64,000 bases of DNA from Candidatus Phosphoribacter hodrii. GTDB taxonomy: Bacteria > Actinomycetota > Actinomycetes > Actinomycetales > Dermatophilaceae. Shown piece by piece: positions 23,687 through 32,104 of this stretch (position 1 is the stretch's first letter; each line of letters opens with the position of its first letter). The notes below the pieces were generated by a model, which saw nothing but the letters and a program-made list of their open reading frames with translations, ran no database searches and was not told where the DNA came from. The DNA lies in NCBI GenBank assembly GCA_016707175.1, contig JADJIB010000002.1, positions 186,001-250,000 of the forward strand, given 5' to 3'. A program made the position numbers and the translations under genes.

Positions 23687-25285
23687 CTACGCGAGCGAGA
23701 CGAGGTCCTTGTAGTCGGCGCCCCACAGGTCTTCGACTCCGTCGGGCAACAGCAGTACCCGCTCGGGTTCGAGCGCGTCGACCGCACCCTCGTCGTGGGT
23801 GACGAGGACGACCGCGCCTTCGTAGGTCCGCAGTGCGCCGAGGATCTCCTCGCGCGAGGCCGGGTCGAGGTTGTTGGTCGGCTCGTCGAGCAGCAGGACG
23901 TTGGCCGCCGACACGACGAGCATCGCCAGCGACAACCGCGTCTTCTCTCCGCCGGAGAGCACCTTGGCCGGCTTGTCGACGTCGTCGCCGGTGAAGAGGA
24001 ACGAGCCGAGGACCTTGCGCACCTCGGTCTCGCCGAGATCCGGTGCGGCGGTCTTCATGTTCTCCAGCACGGTCCGCTCGACGTCGAGGTTCTCGTGTTC
24101 CTGCGCGTAATAGCCGAGTTTGAGGCCGTGCCCCGGAAGCACCTCGCCCGTGTCGGGAGCGTCGACCCCGGCGAGGATGCGCAGCAGCGTCGTCTTCCCG
24201 GCACCGTTGAGCCCGAGCACGACCACCCGCGAGCCGCGATCGATGGCCAGGTCAACGTCGGTGAAGACCTCCAAGGACCCGTAGGAGCGCGAGAGCCCCT
24301 CTGCGGTGAGGGGAGTCCGACCGCACGGTGCGGGGCTCGGGAAGCGCAGTTTGGCCACCCGGTCGTGGGCGCGCTCCCCCTCGATGCCGGCCAGCAGTCG
24401 TTCGGCCCGACGCGCCATGTTCTGGGCAGCGGTGGCCTTCGTGGCCTTGGCCCGCATCTTGTCGGCCTGGGCCAGCAGGGCCGACGCCTTCTTCTCCGCG
24501 TTGAGCCGTTCGCGGCGCCGCCGACGTTCGTCCGTCTCGCGCTGAAGGAGGTAGGGCTTCCAACCGACGTTGTAGATGTCGATCTCGGACCGGTTGGCAT
24601 CCAGGTGGAAGACCCGGTTGACGACCGTGTCGAGCATCGCCACATCGTGGGAGATGATGACCAGCCCGCCCTTGTAGGACTTGAGGTAGTCGCGCAACCA
24701 GCCGATCGAGTCGGCATCGAGGTGGTTGGTGGGTTCGTCGAGCAACAAGGTCTGGGCGCCGGAGAAGAGGATCCGCGACAACTCGACCCGCCGGCGCTGG
24801 CCACCGGACAACGTCCGTAGGGGCTGGCCCAACACCCGGTCCGGCAACCCCAGCGACGAGGCGATCGAGGCGGCCTCCGACTCGGCGGCATACCCTCCTT
24901 GGGCGTTGAACTCCGCGTCCAGCCGCGTGTACTTGCGCATGGCGCGTTCCTGCACCGCGCCGTCGCTCGATGCCATCGCCGTCTCGGCTGCCCGCAACTC
25001 GCGCAGCGTGACGTCCAGGCCACGGGCGGCGAGGATGCGATCTCGGGCGAGCACCTCGAGGTCACCGGTCCGGGGGTCCTGCGAGAGGTAGCCGACGGCG
25101 CCGGTGCGGGTCACGGTGCCGGAGGTCGCGAGCGCCTCACCGGCGAGGACCTTGGTGAGCGTGGTCTTGCCGGCCCCGTTGCGTCCGACCAAGCCGATCC
25201 GGTCGCCCTCAGAGATCCGCAGAGACGTCTCCCCGAGCAACAAGCGGGCGCCCACGCGCAACTGCACGGCGGTGGCGACGATCAC
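23687..25285 (-). CDS. ABC-F family ATPase (ribosome-associated)
   Basis: A soluble 532-residue protein with two ABC ATPase domains and no membrane helices. Walker A motifs are GRNGAGKTT and GLNGAGKTT; signatures are LSGGQRRRVELSRIL and LSGGEKTRLSLAMLV; Walker B segments are LLLDEPTNHLD and LLLDEPTNNLD. A charged, Arg/Lys/Ala-rich linker separates the domains. ABC-F proteins act on the ribosomal exit site in translation or antibiotic resistance; which applies here is unclear. The GTG at 25285 gives the family's usual start with AGAGG upstream; 192 residues of open frame before it are noise. Confidence 0.9.
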   Translation of the reverse strand: MIVATAVQLRVGARLLLGETSLRISEGDRIGLVGRNGAGKTTLTKVLAGEALATSGTVTRTGAVGYLSQDPRTGDLEVLARDRILAARGLDVTLRELRAAETAMASSDGAVQERAMRKYTRLDAEFNAQGGYAAESEAASIASSLGLPDRVLGQPLRTLSGGQRRRVELSRILFSGAQTLLLDEPTNHLDADSIGWLRDYLKSYKGGLVIISHDVAMLDTVVNRVFHLDANRSEIDIYNVGWKPYLLQRETDERRRRRERLNAEKKASALLAQADKMRAKATKATAAQNMARRAERLLAGIEGERAHDRVAKLRFPSPAPCGRTPLTAEGLSRSYGSLEVFTDVDLAIDRGSRVVVLGLNGAGKTTLLRILAGVDAPDTGEVLPGHGLKLGYYAQEHENLDVERTVLENMKTAAPDLGETEVRKVLGSFLFTGDDVDKPAKVLSGGEKTRLSLAMLVVSAANVLLLDEPTNNLDPASREEILGALRTYEGAVVLVTHDEGAVDALEPERVLLLPDGVEDLWGADYKDLVSLA

Positions 25286-25511
25286 GGCATACCTCTGGGT
25301 CGGGGGCGCCGGGAACGGCGACGACAAGCTGGACCTCCCCATTCTGCCAGGCGCGGGCCCCCGGCCCGACCCGCGGCGGCTCACGAGGCCCGCCGGCTGT
25401 GCCCGAGTCGTGACCCTCTGCAGGCCCGTCGCGGGAAGGCAGCGCACGCTCTGGCCGTTAGGGTGTGTGGGTGACGCGGCGGTCCATCCGCCCACATGAC
25501 TGGAGGGGTGC

Positions 25512-26483
25512 ATGTCCTTCAACGAGAACGTCCAACTCGACACCTCACAGATTGAGTCGGGTGGGGGCGGCGGCGGCGGCGGTCTGGGGCGAGGCGGCGG
25601 CGGATCGTTCCCCGGCGGCATCCAGGTCGGCGGCGGCATCGGCGGCCTGATCCTGCTGATCCTCATGATGATCTTCGGCGGCGGCGTCATCGGCGGTGGC
25701 GGCACCCAGGTGCCTGACACGACGACGACCGGCACGCAGAGCAGCCCCCTGGACCAGAGCCAGGTCAGCGCGGGCGGCCAGCAGAACAACGACTTCGCCA
25801 AGTGCAAGACCGGTGCCGACGCCAACCGCGACGACCAGTGTCTGGTCGTGGCGACCGTCAACAGCGTCCAGGCCTATTGGGCCCAGCTGCTCCCGCAATA
25901 CGGCAAGCAGTACCCGATGACGCCGACCGTGCTCTACTCCGGAGCCACCCAGTCGGCGTGCGGCACGGCCTCCAACCAGGTGGGCCCGTTCTACTGCCCG
26001 CTGGACGAGAAGATCTACATCGACGCGTCCTTCTTCGCCCAGCTCACCAGCCAGTTCGGCGCCGACGGTGGCCAATTGGCCAAGGAATACGTCATCGCCC
26101 ACGAGTACGGGCACCGCATCCAGGACATCCTCGGCATCCTCGGAAAGGCTCAACAGGACCCGCAGGGCCCTCAGTCCGGCTCGGTCCGCATGGAGCTCAT
26201 GGCCGACTGCCTGGCCGGCACCTGGGTCAAGCACGCGACCGAGACGAAGGACGCCAACGGCACCGCGTTCCTCAAGCCGATCACCCAGAAAGACATCCAA
26301 TCGGCCCTTTCGGCGGCCTCCGCGGTCGGTGACGACCGGATCCAGGAGACCATGCAGGGTCGGGTCACCCCGGAGTCGTGGACCCACGGGTCCTCCGAGG
26401 CTCGCCAGAAGTGGTTCATGGCCGGCTACACCAGCGGCGACATCAACCAGTGCAACACCTTCGGGGTTTCGCGCGTGGAGTGA
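25512..26483 (+). CDS. Neutral zinc metallopeptidase, YpfJ family
   Basis: The 323-residue protein has a short N-terminal tail, a Gly-run linker and one membrane helix (about residues 47-62, IGGLILLILMMIFGGG). An outer domain follows with the zinc motif HEYGH in YVIAHEYGHRIQ and the downstream MELMADCLAGTW, whose glutamate or aspartate can complete the site. This is the layout of the putative neutral zinc metallopeptidase family. GGAGGGG stands just before the ATG. The 226-base gap upstream holds a TAGGGT -10-like hexamer near 25460 and nothing else clear. Confidence 0.92.
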   Translation: MSFNENVQLDTSQIESGGGGGGGGLGRGGGGSFPGGIQVGGGIGGLILLILMMIFGGGVIGGGGTQVPDTTTTGTQSSPLDQSQVSAGGQQNNDFAKCKTGADANRDDQCLVVATVNSVQAYWAQLLPQYGKQYPMTPTVLYSGATQSACGTASNQVGPFYCPLDEKIYIDASFFAQLTSQFGADGGQLAKEYVIAHEYGHRIQDILGILGKAQQDPQGPQSGSVRMELMADCLAGTWVKHATETKDANGTAFLKPITQKDIQSALSAASAVGDDRIQETMQGRVTPESWTHGSSEARQKWFMAGYTSGDINQCNTFGVSRVE

Positions 26484-26528
26484 CACTCCCCCAGAAGTGA
26501 CGTGGAGTGAACCCCCTCCCCCTCACGT

Positions 26529-26565
26529 GAGTGGGCGGCATACCCCTGGGGTATGCCGCCCACTC
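26529..26565. terminator. Perfect 18-base hairpin between convergent genes, built from two octamer copies
   Basis: Arms at 26529-26546 and 26548-26565 are exact complements around one base, and each arm contains the iterated octamer (CGGCATAC / GTATGCCG). It stands between the metallopeptidase gene and the convergent PPOX gene and can terminate both. Confidence 0.8.
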
Positions 26566-26598
26566 GCGTCTGTGGGGCCGGCCGGGAAGGCCGGGAGG

Positions 26599-27009
26599 CT
26601 AGACCGCCGAACCGCGCAGGAACCGGCGGCCGCTCATCGAGCGCGCGATGATCTCGACGTAGATCGGCTTCTCGCTGGGCAACCAGGTCTCCAAGGCCTT
26701 GCCGTCGTCGGCATAGGTCTCGCTGAAGGAGTCGACCATGCGCGCCACGCCCTTGAGGACGACCGACCAGGCCGTGTCCCCGTCGCGCCCGTCGGCCTCG
26801 ACGGCCACCGCGGAGTTGATGACGAGCTCGGTGAGCTTGGTGCCCGGAGCCGTCCGCATGAGCAACTTCTGGTCATCGACGAGGAAGTTGATGGGGAAGA
26901 TGTCGGGGTCGCCGTTGACGGCAACCGCCAGGCGCCCGAACCGTTCCCGGTCCAGGATCTCCCAGCATTCCTGCGTGCTCAGCTCGACGATGCGGTAGTC
27001 CTCACTCAT
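26599..27009 (-). CDS. Pyridoxamine 5'-phosphate oxidase (PPOX) family flavoprotein
   Basis: A 136-residue split-barrel protein. RERFGRLAVAVNGDPDIFPINFLVDD and the TAPGTKLTELV segment match the FMN/F420-binding PPOX-class group common in actinobacteria. It is much shorter than true PdxH and lacks that enzyme's C-terminal part, so a general flavin or F420 reductase role is more likely than vitamin B6 synthesis. It stands alone, with no operon partners. Confidence 0.85.
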   Translation of the reverse strand: MSEDYRIVELSTQECWEILDRERFGRLAVAVNGDPDIFPINFLVDDQKLLMRTAPGTKLTELVINSAVAVEADGRDGDTAWSVVLKGVARMVDSFSETYADDGKALETWLPSEKPIYVEIIARSMSGRRFLRGSAV

Positions 27010-27183
27010 GGGCCCATCCTAGGCAGTGGGGCTCGCCGTCGGGCAGGCGTCCGGGCCCGCGCCGGAGTCGGTTCGATCACGGTCGGTCAACCTGCTGGAT
27101 CGGGCAGGCGTCCAACAGATGGAGCCGCGAGCACCCCGCGCGCCGTGGGGTGAGCGCCGCGGCGATCCAGGAGGCTGAATCCC

Positions 27184-28173
27184 ATGAGCTTCGACCCATC
27201 GACCCCCTCAGGTGGTCCGCCCGACGACTCGGGCGCCCCCGGCCCGGAAGCGGCGCGCTCGCTCGCCCCCGTCATCGCGGCGTTGGCCGTGGTGATCATC
27301 GGGTTGGTCGCCTTCATCTTCATCCGCGGCAATGCCGGGTCCTCACCCATCGCGTCGCCGACCGTCACCGTCACTGCGTCCGCCCCGACGTCAGCCACCT
27401 CGACGAGCCCATCGCCGACGGCCACAGCAACGGCGACCACGTCGAGCACGAGCAGTTCCTCGACATCGACGGCCACCCCGGTGACCGTCCCGGTCTATTA
27501 CGTCGACGAGGTCACCGGCCTTGCCGGACCGCGCCTCTACCGCGAGTTCCGCCAACTCACTCCGCTGCCGTCAGGCACGGTGGCCACCGCGGTGCAGGCC
27601 ATGCTCTCGCTGCCCCCGAGCGACCCCGACTACTCGACCCTGTGGCCGGCCACGACGCTGGTCAAGTCCGTCAGCGTGGCCGCCGGCGTGGCGACCGTCG
27701 ACCTCTCCGCATATCCGGGCACGCTGGGGTCCGGTTACGAAGCGGCAGCAGTCAACCAACTCGTCTACACCGTGACCGCGGCGGATGCGTCCATCACCGG
27801 GGTCAAGGTCCGGGTCAACGGTTCCGTGCCCTCCTCGGGGCACCTCGACCTCACCGGGATCCAACGGCGTGGCGACGCCCTCAACCAGATCGCCAACGTC
27901 TGGATCCTCGCCCCGACCCAGGGCCTGAGCACGGGCTCACCGGTCGTGGTGAAGGTCTACGGCACCGGCTTCGAGGGCAACGTGCCACTCAAAGTGTTTC
28001 AGGGGGCGACCGAGGTGGCATCGACCCAGGTGACGACGATGATGGGTGGTTTCGCGGAGGCCCAGACGAGCATCACCCTGTCGCCGGGCACCTACGAACT
28101 GCGTGCCTACAACGACAACGGTAGGGACGCTTCCCTGCAGGTCTGGGACACCAAGGCCTTCACGGTCAACTGA
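27184..28173 (+). CDS. GerMN/Gmad2 domain membrane-anchored protein
   Basis: The 329-residue protein has one membrane helix (about residues 26-48), a Ser/Thr/Ala-rich linker to about residue 102, a GerMN (sporulation and spore-germination type) domain (VYYVDEVTGLAGPRLYREFRQL) and a C-terminal Gmad2 immunoglobulin-like domain (WILAPTQGLSTGSPVVVKVYGTGF). This pair recurs in non-sporulating actinobacteria, with a suspected cell-envelope role. AGGAGG stands 9 bases before the ATG. The 174 bases upstream show no clear promoter. Confidence 0.88.
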   Translation: MSFDPSTPSGGPPDDSGAPGPEAARSLAPVIAALAVVIIGLVAFIFIRGNAGSSPIASPTVTVTASAPTSATSTSPSPTATATATTSSTSSSSTSTATPVTVPVYYVDEVTGLAGPRLYREFRQLTPLPSGTVATAVQAMLSLPPSDPDYSTLWPATTLVKSVSVAAGVATVDLSAYPGTLGSGYEAAAVNQLVYTVTAADASITGVKVRVNGSVPSSGHLDLTGIQRRGDALNQIANVWILAPTQGLSTGSPVVVKVYGTGFEGNVPLKVFQGATEVASTQVTTMMGGFAEAQTSITLSPGTYELRAYNDNGRDASLQVWDTKAFTVN

Positions 28174-28181
28174 GCCTCGGG

Positions 28182-28760
28182 TCAGCTCGGCTGGGGCACC
28201 GGGACGATCCACACCGATCGGCCGCGGCGCAGCGCCTCGGCGAGCACGCGCGCATCGGGGTCCGGAAGGTCGGGCAACTCACGTCGGGGCAGGTCGCGCA
28301 ACGCCCGGCACCTCGGGTCGGCGAGCACAGCCGCTGCCAGGGCCCGGTCGCCGCCGAGCACCAGACCGTCCGGTATGCCGCCCTCCCCCTTGACGAGGAT
28401 CCGCTCCACGTGCCCCACGACGGCCTCGACGAGGGCATCCGCCTGGTTCTCCCGGCGTCGGGCGAACCGCTGCTGCGACCAGCCCCCAGCGGCCGTCCGA
28501 CCCTGGACATGGCGTCGCCCGGCCTTGGACGTCTGCAGCACGCCACCGCGAGCCAGCCCCACGGCATACCCTCCGCGCCTGATGAGCACGAGGCCGAGCG
28601 GGTCGGCGCGGAACCATTCGCAGCGGGCCCCGCCGCCGTCCCACCGGACGGTCGTGACGGTGTCACCGGCCTCGACCGCTGCCTCCGGGTGCTCGAGGAG
28701 CCGATGGCTCAGCCAGCCGTCGAAGCGCTCAGGCGCGACTTCGCTGCGGCCTGCCGGCAC
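28182..28760 (-). CDS. acVLRF1-family peptidyl-tRNA hydrolase (Vms1-like release factor)
   Basis: The 192-residue protein is recognised by LQTSKAGRRHVQGRTAAGGWSQQRFARRRENQA, whose glutamine-bearing loop matches the GGQ-like catalytic loop of Vms1/VLRF1 proteins. These cleave peptidyl-tRNA on stalled or split large ribosomal subunits during quality control. The bacterial acVLRF1 group is known mainly from sequence, so the activity is inferred. It follows the SUF operon on the same strand, 7 bases after the sufT-like gene's stop, so readthrough from that operon is possible. Confidence 0.82.
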   Translation of the reverse strand: MPAGRSEVAPERFDGWLSHRLLEHPEAAVEAGDTVTTVRWDGGGARCEWFRADPLGLVLIRRGGYAVGLARGGVLQTSKAGRRHVQGRTAAGGWSQQRFARRRENQADALVEAVVGHVERILVKGEGGIPDGLVLGGDRALAAAVLADPRCRALRDLPRRELPDLPDPDARVLAEALRRGRSVWIVPVPQPS

Positions 28761-28767
28761 GGCGACC

Positions 28768-29097
28768 TCAGAGGTTGAAGCCGAGTGCGCGCAGTTGCTC
28801 CCGGCCGTCGTCGGTGATCTTGTCCGGACCCCACGGCGGCATCCAGACCCAGTTGATCCGGTGCTGGCTGACCAGGCCGTCGAGGGCCTGGGCGGTCTGG
28901 TCCTCGATGACGTCGGTGAGCGGGCAGGCCGGCGACGTGAGGGTCATGTCGATGACCGCCTGTCCCTGACCGTCGACCGTGATGCCGTAGACGAGGCCCA
29001 GGTCGACGACGTTGATGCCCAACTCGGGGTCGACGACGTCGCGCATGGCCTCCTCGACGTCGACGACGTTCACCGGGGTGTCGGTGTCGGTGCTCAT
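28768..29097 (-). CDS. sufT: SufT-like iron-sulfur cluster assembly factor (MIP18/DUF59 family)
   Basis: The 109-residue protein shows the family core VVDPELGINVVDLGLVYGI and the TSPACPLTDVI segment with the conserved cysteine. DUF59 proteins help deliver or mature iron-sulfur clusters. It begins one base after the sufU stop and is the last clear member of the SUF operon. Confidence 0.88.
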   Translation of the reverse strand: MSTDTDTPVNVVDVEEAMRDVVDPELGINVVDLGLVYGITVDGQGQAVIDMTLTSPACPLTDVIEDQTAQALDGLVSQHRINWVWMPPWGPDKITDDGREQLRALGFNL

Positions 29098-29098
29098 G

Positions 29099-29599
29099 TC
29101 AGCTCCTGGGCTCGGGGGTGGGGGAAGGCGCTTGGGCAGCTGTGACGGGCTGATCGGTTGACGTCGCGGCGATGTCGACTCCGGCCCGGGCCAGGGCGTC
29201 GGTGAACGCGGCCCACCCCAGCAGGGCGCACTTGACCCGCGCGGGGTAGCGCGACACGCCGGCCAGGGCGACGCCGTCCCCGATGACGTCCTCGTCGCCA
29301 GGCACCTGGCCGCGCGAGGTCAGCATCGCCTTCATCGCGGCATACGTGTCGAGAGCTTCCGGGACGGGCCGGCCGGTGACCTCTTCGGCGAGGATCGAGG
29401 TCGAGGCGACCGAGATCGAACAGCCGTGCGCGGCATACGAGATGTCTTCGACGACCCCGTCGGCCACGCGCACCCGAAGGGTGACTTCGTCGCCGCAGGT
29501 GGGGTTGACGTGGTGGACCTCGGCGTCGAACGGCTCGCGGAGGCCGGCCCGCACGGGCGCCTTGGAGTGGTCGAGGATGAGTTGCTGGTAGAGGTCCAT
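29099..29599 (-). CDS. sufU: SufU, zinc-dependent sulfur acceptor of SufS
   Basis: The 166-residue SufU/IscU-fold protein has its three cysteines in NPTCGDE, AAHGCSIS and ARVKCALLGW, with the aspartate of the CGDE motif completing the zinc site. The roughly 20-residue insert between the second and third cysteine, typical of SufU, is present. It takes persulfide sulfur from SufS in actinobacterial and Gram-positive SUF systems. The C-terminal tail (about residues 135-166, TSTDQPVTAAQAPS) is a non-conserved extension. Confidence 0.92.
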   Translation of the reverse strand: MDLYQQLILDHSKAPVRAGLREPFDAEVHHVNPTCGDEVTLRVRVADGVVEDISYAAHGCSISVASTSILAEEVTGRPVPEALDTYAAMKAMLTSRGQVPGDEDVIGDGVALAGVSRYPARVKCALLGWAAFTDALARAGVDIAATSTDQPVTAAQAPSPTPEPRS

Positions 29600-29600
29600 G

Positions 29601-30950
29601 TCAGGCCGGCACCTCCACGCCGAAGATCGCCGGGACGCGGTCGAGCGCGTTCAGCAAAGCGTCGACCTCCCCGGCCGTGGAGTATGCCGCGAAGCTGGCT
29701 CGCGTCGTCGCGGCGACTCCCAGGGCGCGGTGCAACGGCCAGGCACAGTGGTGACCCACGCGCACAGCGATGCCGGCGTCGTCGAGGATCTGCCCGACGT
29801 CGTGGGCATGGACCCCGTCGACGACGAACGAGACCACCGAGCCGCGCACGGCCGGGTCGCTCGGGCCGAGGATGCGGACCCAGGGCCGGGTCTGCAGACC
29901 GGCGACGAGGCGCTCGGCCAGAGCGGTCTCGTGGGCGTGCACCCGATCCATCCCGATGGCCGTGAGGTAGTCACAGGCCGCGGCCAGACCGACGGCTTGA
30001 GCCGCCACGGGCACCCCGGCCTCGAACTTCTGCGGCACGGGGGCGTAGGTCGAGGCCTCCATGGTCACCGTCTCGATCATCGAGCCGCCGGTGAGGAACA
30101 CGGGCATCTCGTCGAGGATCTCGGGGCGACCCCAGAGCACGCCGACTCCGAGCGGGCCGAGCATCTTGTGGCCGGAGAAGGCGAGCAGATCGACCCCCAG
30201 CTCGCGGACGTCCACGGGCAGATGCGGCACCGACTGACACGCATCGAGCACAACGAGGGCACCCACCGCGTGACCACGACGGGCCAGCTCGGCGACCGGG
30301 TTGACCGTGCCGAGGACGTTCGAGACGTGCGTGAAGGCGAACACCTTGGTGCGGGTCGTGAGCAGCGTGTCGAGGTCGCGCAGGTCGAGTTGCCCGTCAG
30401 GGGTCAACGGGATCCAGCGCAGCGTCGCGCCGGTGCGACGGCACAACTCCTGCCAAGGCACGAGGTTGGCGTGGTGCTCCATCTCGGTGATGAGCACCTC
30501 GTCACCGGGGCCGATGACGAACCGCGACGGAGACCCGTCGGTGCCAGCATCGGTGCGGGAGGGCGGCATACCGGCGCCCGCTCCCCCGCGTCCCCCGCCA
30601 CCGGCGGTGGCGTTGGAGAACGCGTAGGCGACCAAGTTGATGGCCTCGGTCGCGTTGCGGGTGAAGACGATCTCGTCGGGCCCGGCGCCGATGAAGGCGG
30701 CGATCCGGGCGCGCGCCGACTCGTAGGCGTCGGTGCCTTCTTCGGAGAGTTGGTGAGCGCCCCGGTGGACGGCCGCGTTGGTGCGCTCGTAGAAGTCACG
30801 CTCGGCGTCGAGCACCTGGCGCGGCTTGTGGGAGGTCGCGCCGGAGTCGAGGTAGACCAGCGGGTGGCCGTCGCGGACGGTGCGCGAGAGGATCGCGAAG
30901 TCGGCCCGGATGCGGGCCGACTCCGTGTCGGTGAACGGATCGACGGTCAT
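29601..30950 (-). CDS. sufS: SufS cysteine desulfurase
   Basis: The 449-residue PLP enzyme pulls sulfur from cysteine for iron-sulfur clusters. The pyridoxal lysine is Lys262 (FSGHKMLGPLG), and the active-site cysteine lies in RVGHHCAWPLH. It is about 25 residues longer than usual because of a Gly/Pro/Ser insert at about residues 115-144. That insert contains an iterated octamer (at 30566) encoding Gly-Met-Pro-Pro, so it looks like a linker opened up around the repeat. It sits 21 bases behind sufC and just before sufU. Confidence 0.94.
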   Translation of the reverse strand: MTVDPFTDTESARIRADFAILSRTVRDGHPLVYLDSGATSHKPRQVLDAERDFYERTNAAVHRGAHQLSEEGTDAYESARARIAAFIGAGPDEIVFTRNATEAINLVAYAFSNATAGGGGRGGAGAGMPPSRTDAGTDGSPSRFVIGPGDEVLITEMEHHANLVPWQELCRRTGATLRWIPLTPDGQLDLRDLDTLLTTRTKVFAFTHVSNVLGTVNPVAELARRGHAVGALVVLDACQSVPHLPVDVRELGVDLLAFSGHKMLGPLGVGVLWGRPEILDEMPVFLTGGSMIETVTMEASTYAPVPQKFEAGVPVAAQAVGLAAACDYLTAIGMDRVHAHETALAERLVAGLQTRPWVRILGPSDPAVRGSVVSFVVDGVHAHDVGQILDDAGIAVRVGHHCAWPLHRALGVAATTRASFAAYSTAGEVDALLNALDRVPAIFGVEVPA

Positions 30951-30971
30951 GGGAGGAGTGGGTTCGCCGCC

Positions 30972-31748
30972 TCAGGCCGGTGCCAGGAAGCGGTCGTAGC
31001 CGTGCGCCTCGAGCTGGTCGGCCAACTCGGGGCCACCCTGCTCGACGATCCGGCCGTCGACGAAGACGTGCACGAAGTCGGGCCGGATGTAGCGCAGGAT
31101 CCGCGTGTAGTGGGTGATGAGCAGGATGCCGAGGTCGTCGGCCTCCTTGGCCCGGTTGACGCCCTCGCTCACAACGCGCAGCGCATCGACGTCCAGGCCC
31201 GAGTCGGTCTCGTCGAGCAGCGCGATCTTGGGGCGCAGCATCTCGAGTTGAAGGACCTCGTGGCGCTTCTTCTCGCCTCCGGAGAAGCCCTCGTTGACGT
31301 TGCGCTCGGCGAAGGCCGGGTCCATCTTGAGGGCGTCCATCGCAGCGCGGAACTCCTTGACCCACGTGCGCAGCTTGGGTGCCTGACCGTCCATGGCGGT
31401 CTTGGCCGTGCGCAGGAAGTTGGAGACCGTGACGCCGGGGACCTCGACGGGGTATTGCATCGCCAGGAACAGCCCTGCGCGGGCGCGCTCGTCGACGGAC
31501 ATCGCCAGCAGGTCCTCACCGTCGAGGGTGACGGTGCCGGAGGTGACGTGGTACTTCGGGTGTCCGGCGATCGAGTAGGCGAGGGTCGACTTGCCCGAGC
31601 CGTTGGGGCCCATGATCGCGTGGGTCTCGCCCGAGCGGACCGTGAGGTCGACGCCGCGGAGGATCTCCTTGGGCCCTTCGGCCTCGCCACCACCCGTGGC
31701 GGGGACATCGACGCTGACGTGCAGGTCGCGGATCTCCAGGACGGTCAT
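30972..31748 (-). CDS. sufC: SufC, Fe-S cluster assembly ATPase
   Basis: The 258-residue ABC-type ATPase of the SufBCD scaffold has Walker A GPNGSGKST, the SufC-type signature FSGGEKKRHEVLQLEML, Walker B ALLDETDSGLD and the switch histidine in ITHYTRILRY. The ATG at 31748 overlaps the Rieske gene's stop as ATGA; the upstream frame belongs to that gene's shadow. Confidence 0.95.
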   Translation of the reverse strand: MTVLEIRDLHVSVDVPATGGGEAEGPKEILRGVDLTVRSGETHAIMGPNGSGKSTLAYSIAGHPKYHVTSGTVTLDGEDLLAMSVDERARAGLFLAMQYPVEVPGVTVSNFLRTAKTAMDGQAPKLRTWVKEFRAAMDALKMDPAFAERNVNEGFSGGEKKRHEVLQLEMLRPKIALLDETDSGLDVDALRVVSEGVNRAKEADDLGILLITHYTRILRYIRPDFVHVFVDGRIVEQGGPELADQLEAHGYDRFLAPA

Positions 31749-32104
31749 GATGGGTGCTCCTCGGTGGACGCGGCGGGGATGGTGCTGACATAGACGGCGC
31801 CCTCGACGAGCGCCACGGGGTAGACGGCGACCGGGACGGTCGCGGGTGGTCCGGACGGGGTGCCCGTGCGCAGGTCGAAACGCGACCCGTGCAGCCAGCA
31901 CTCCAGCGTGCAGCCGTCGAGCTCGCCCTCGGAGAGCGAGACGTTGGCGTGGGTGCAGACGTCGTTGACGGCGTGCACCTCGTCGGGCGCGGTGCGCACC
32001 AGGGCCATGGGTATGCCGTCCACGTCGGCCAGCGCGGGCGTGCCGACCGCGAGGTCCTCCAGGTCACAGACCTTGACGAAGGTGGTGTCGAGCTCGGCGT
32101 TCAT
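31745..32104 (-). CDS. Rieske-type ferredoxin within the SUF operon
   Basis: A 119-residue Rieske [2Fe-2S] protein: ligands CTHANVSL (C-x-H) and CWLHGSRFDL (C-x2-H). It belongs to the group annotated as non-heme iron oxygenase ferredoxin subunit, and a member regularly sits between sufD and sufC in actinobacteria. With no oxygenase nearby, an electron-supply role in cluster assembly is the sensible inference. It overlaps by four bases with both neighbours. Confidence 0.92.
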   Translation of the reverse strand: MNAELDTTFVKVCDLEDLAVGTPALADVDGIPMALVRTAPDEVHAVNDVCTHANVSLSEGELDGCTLECWLHGSRFDLRTGTPSGPPATVPVAVYPVALVEGAVYVSTIPAASTEEHPS

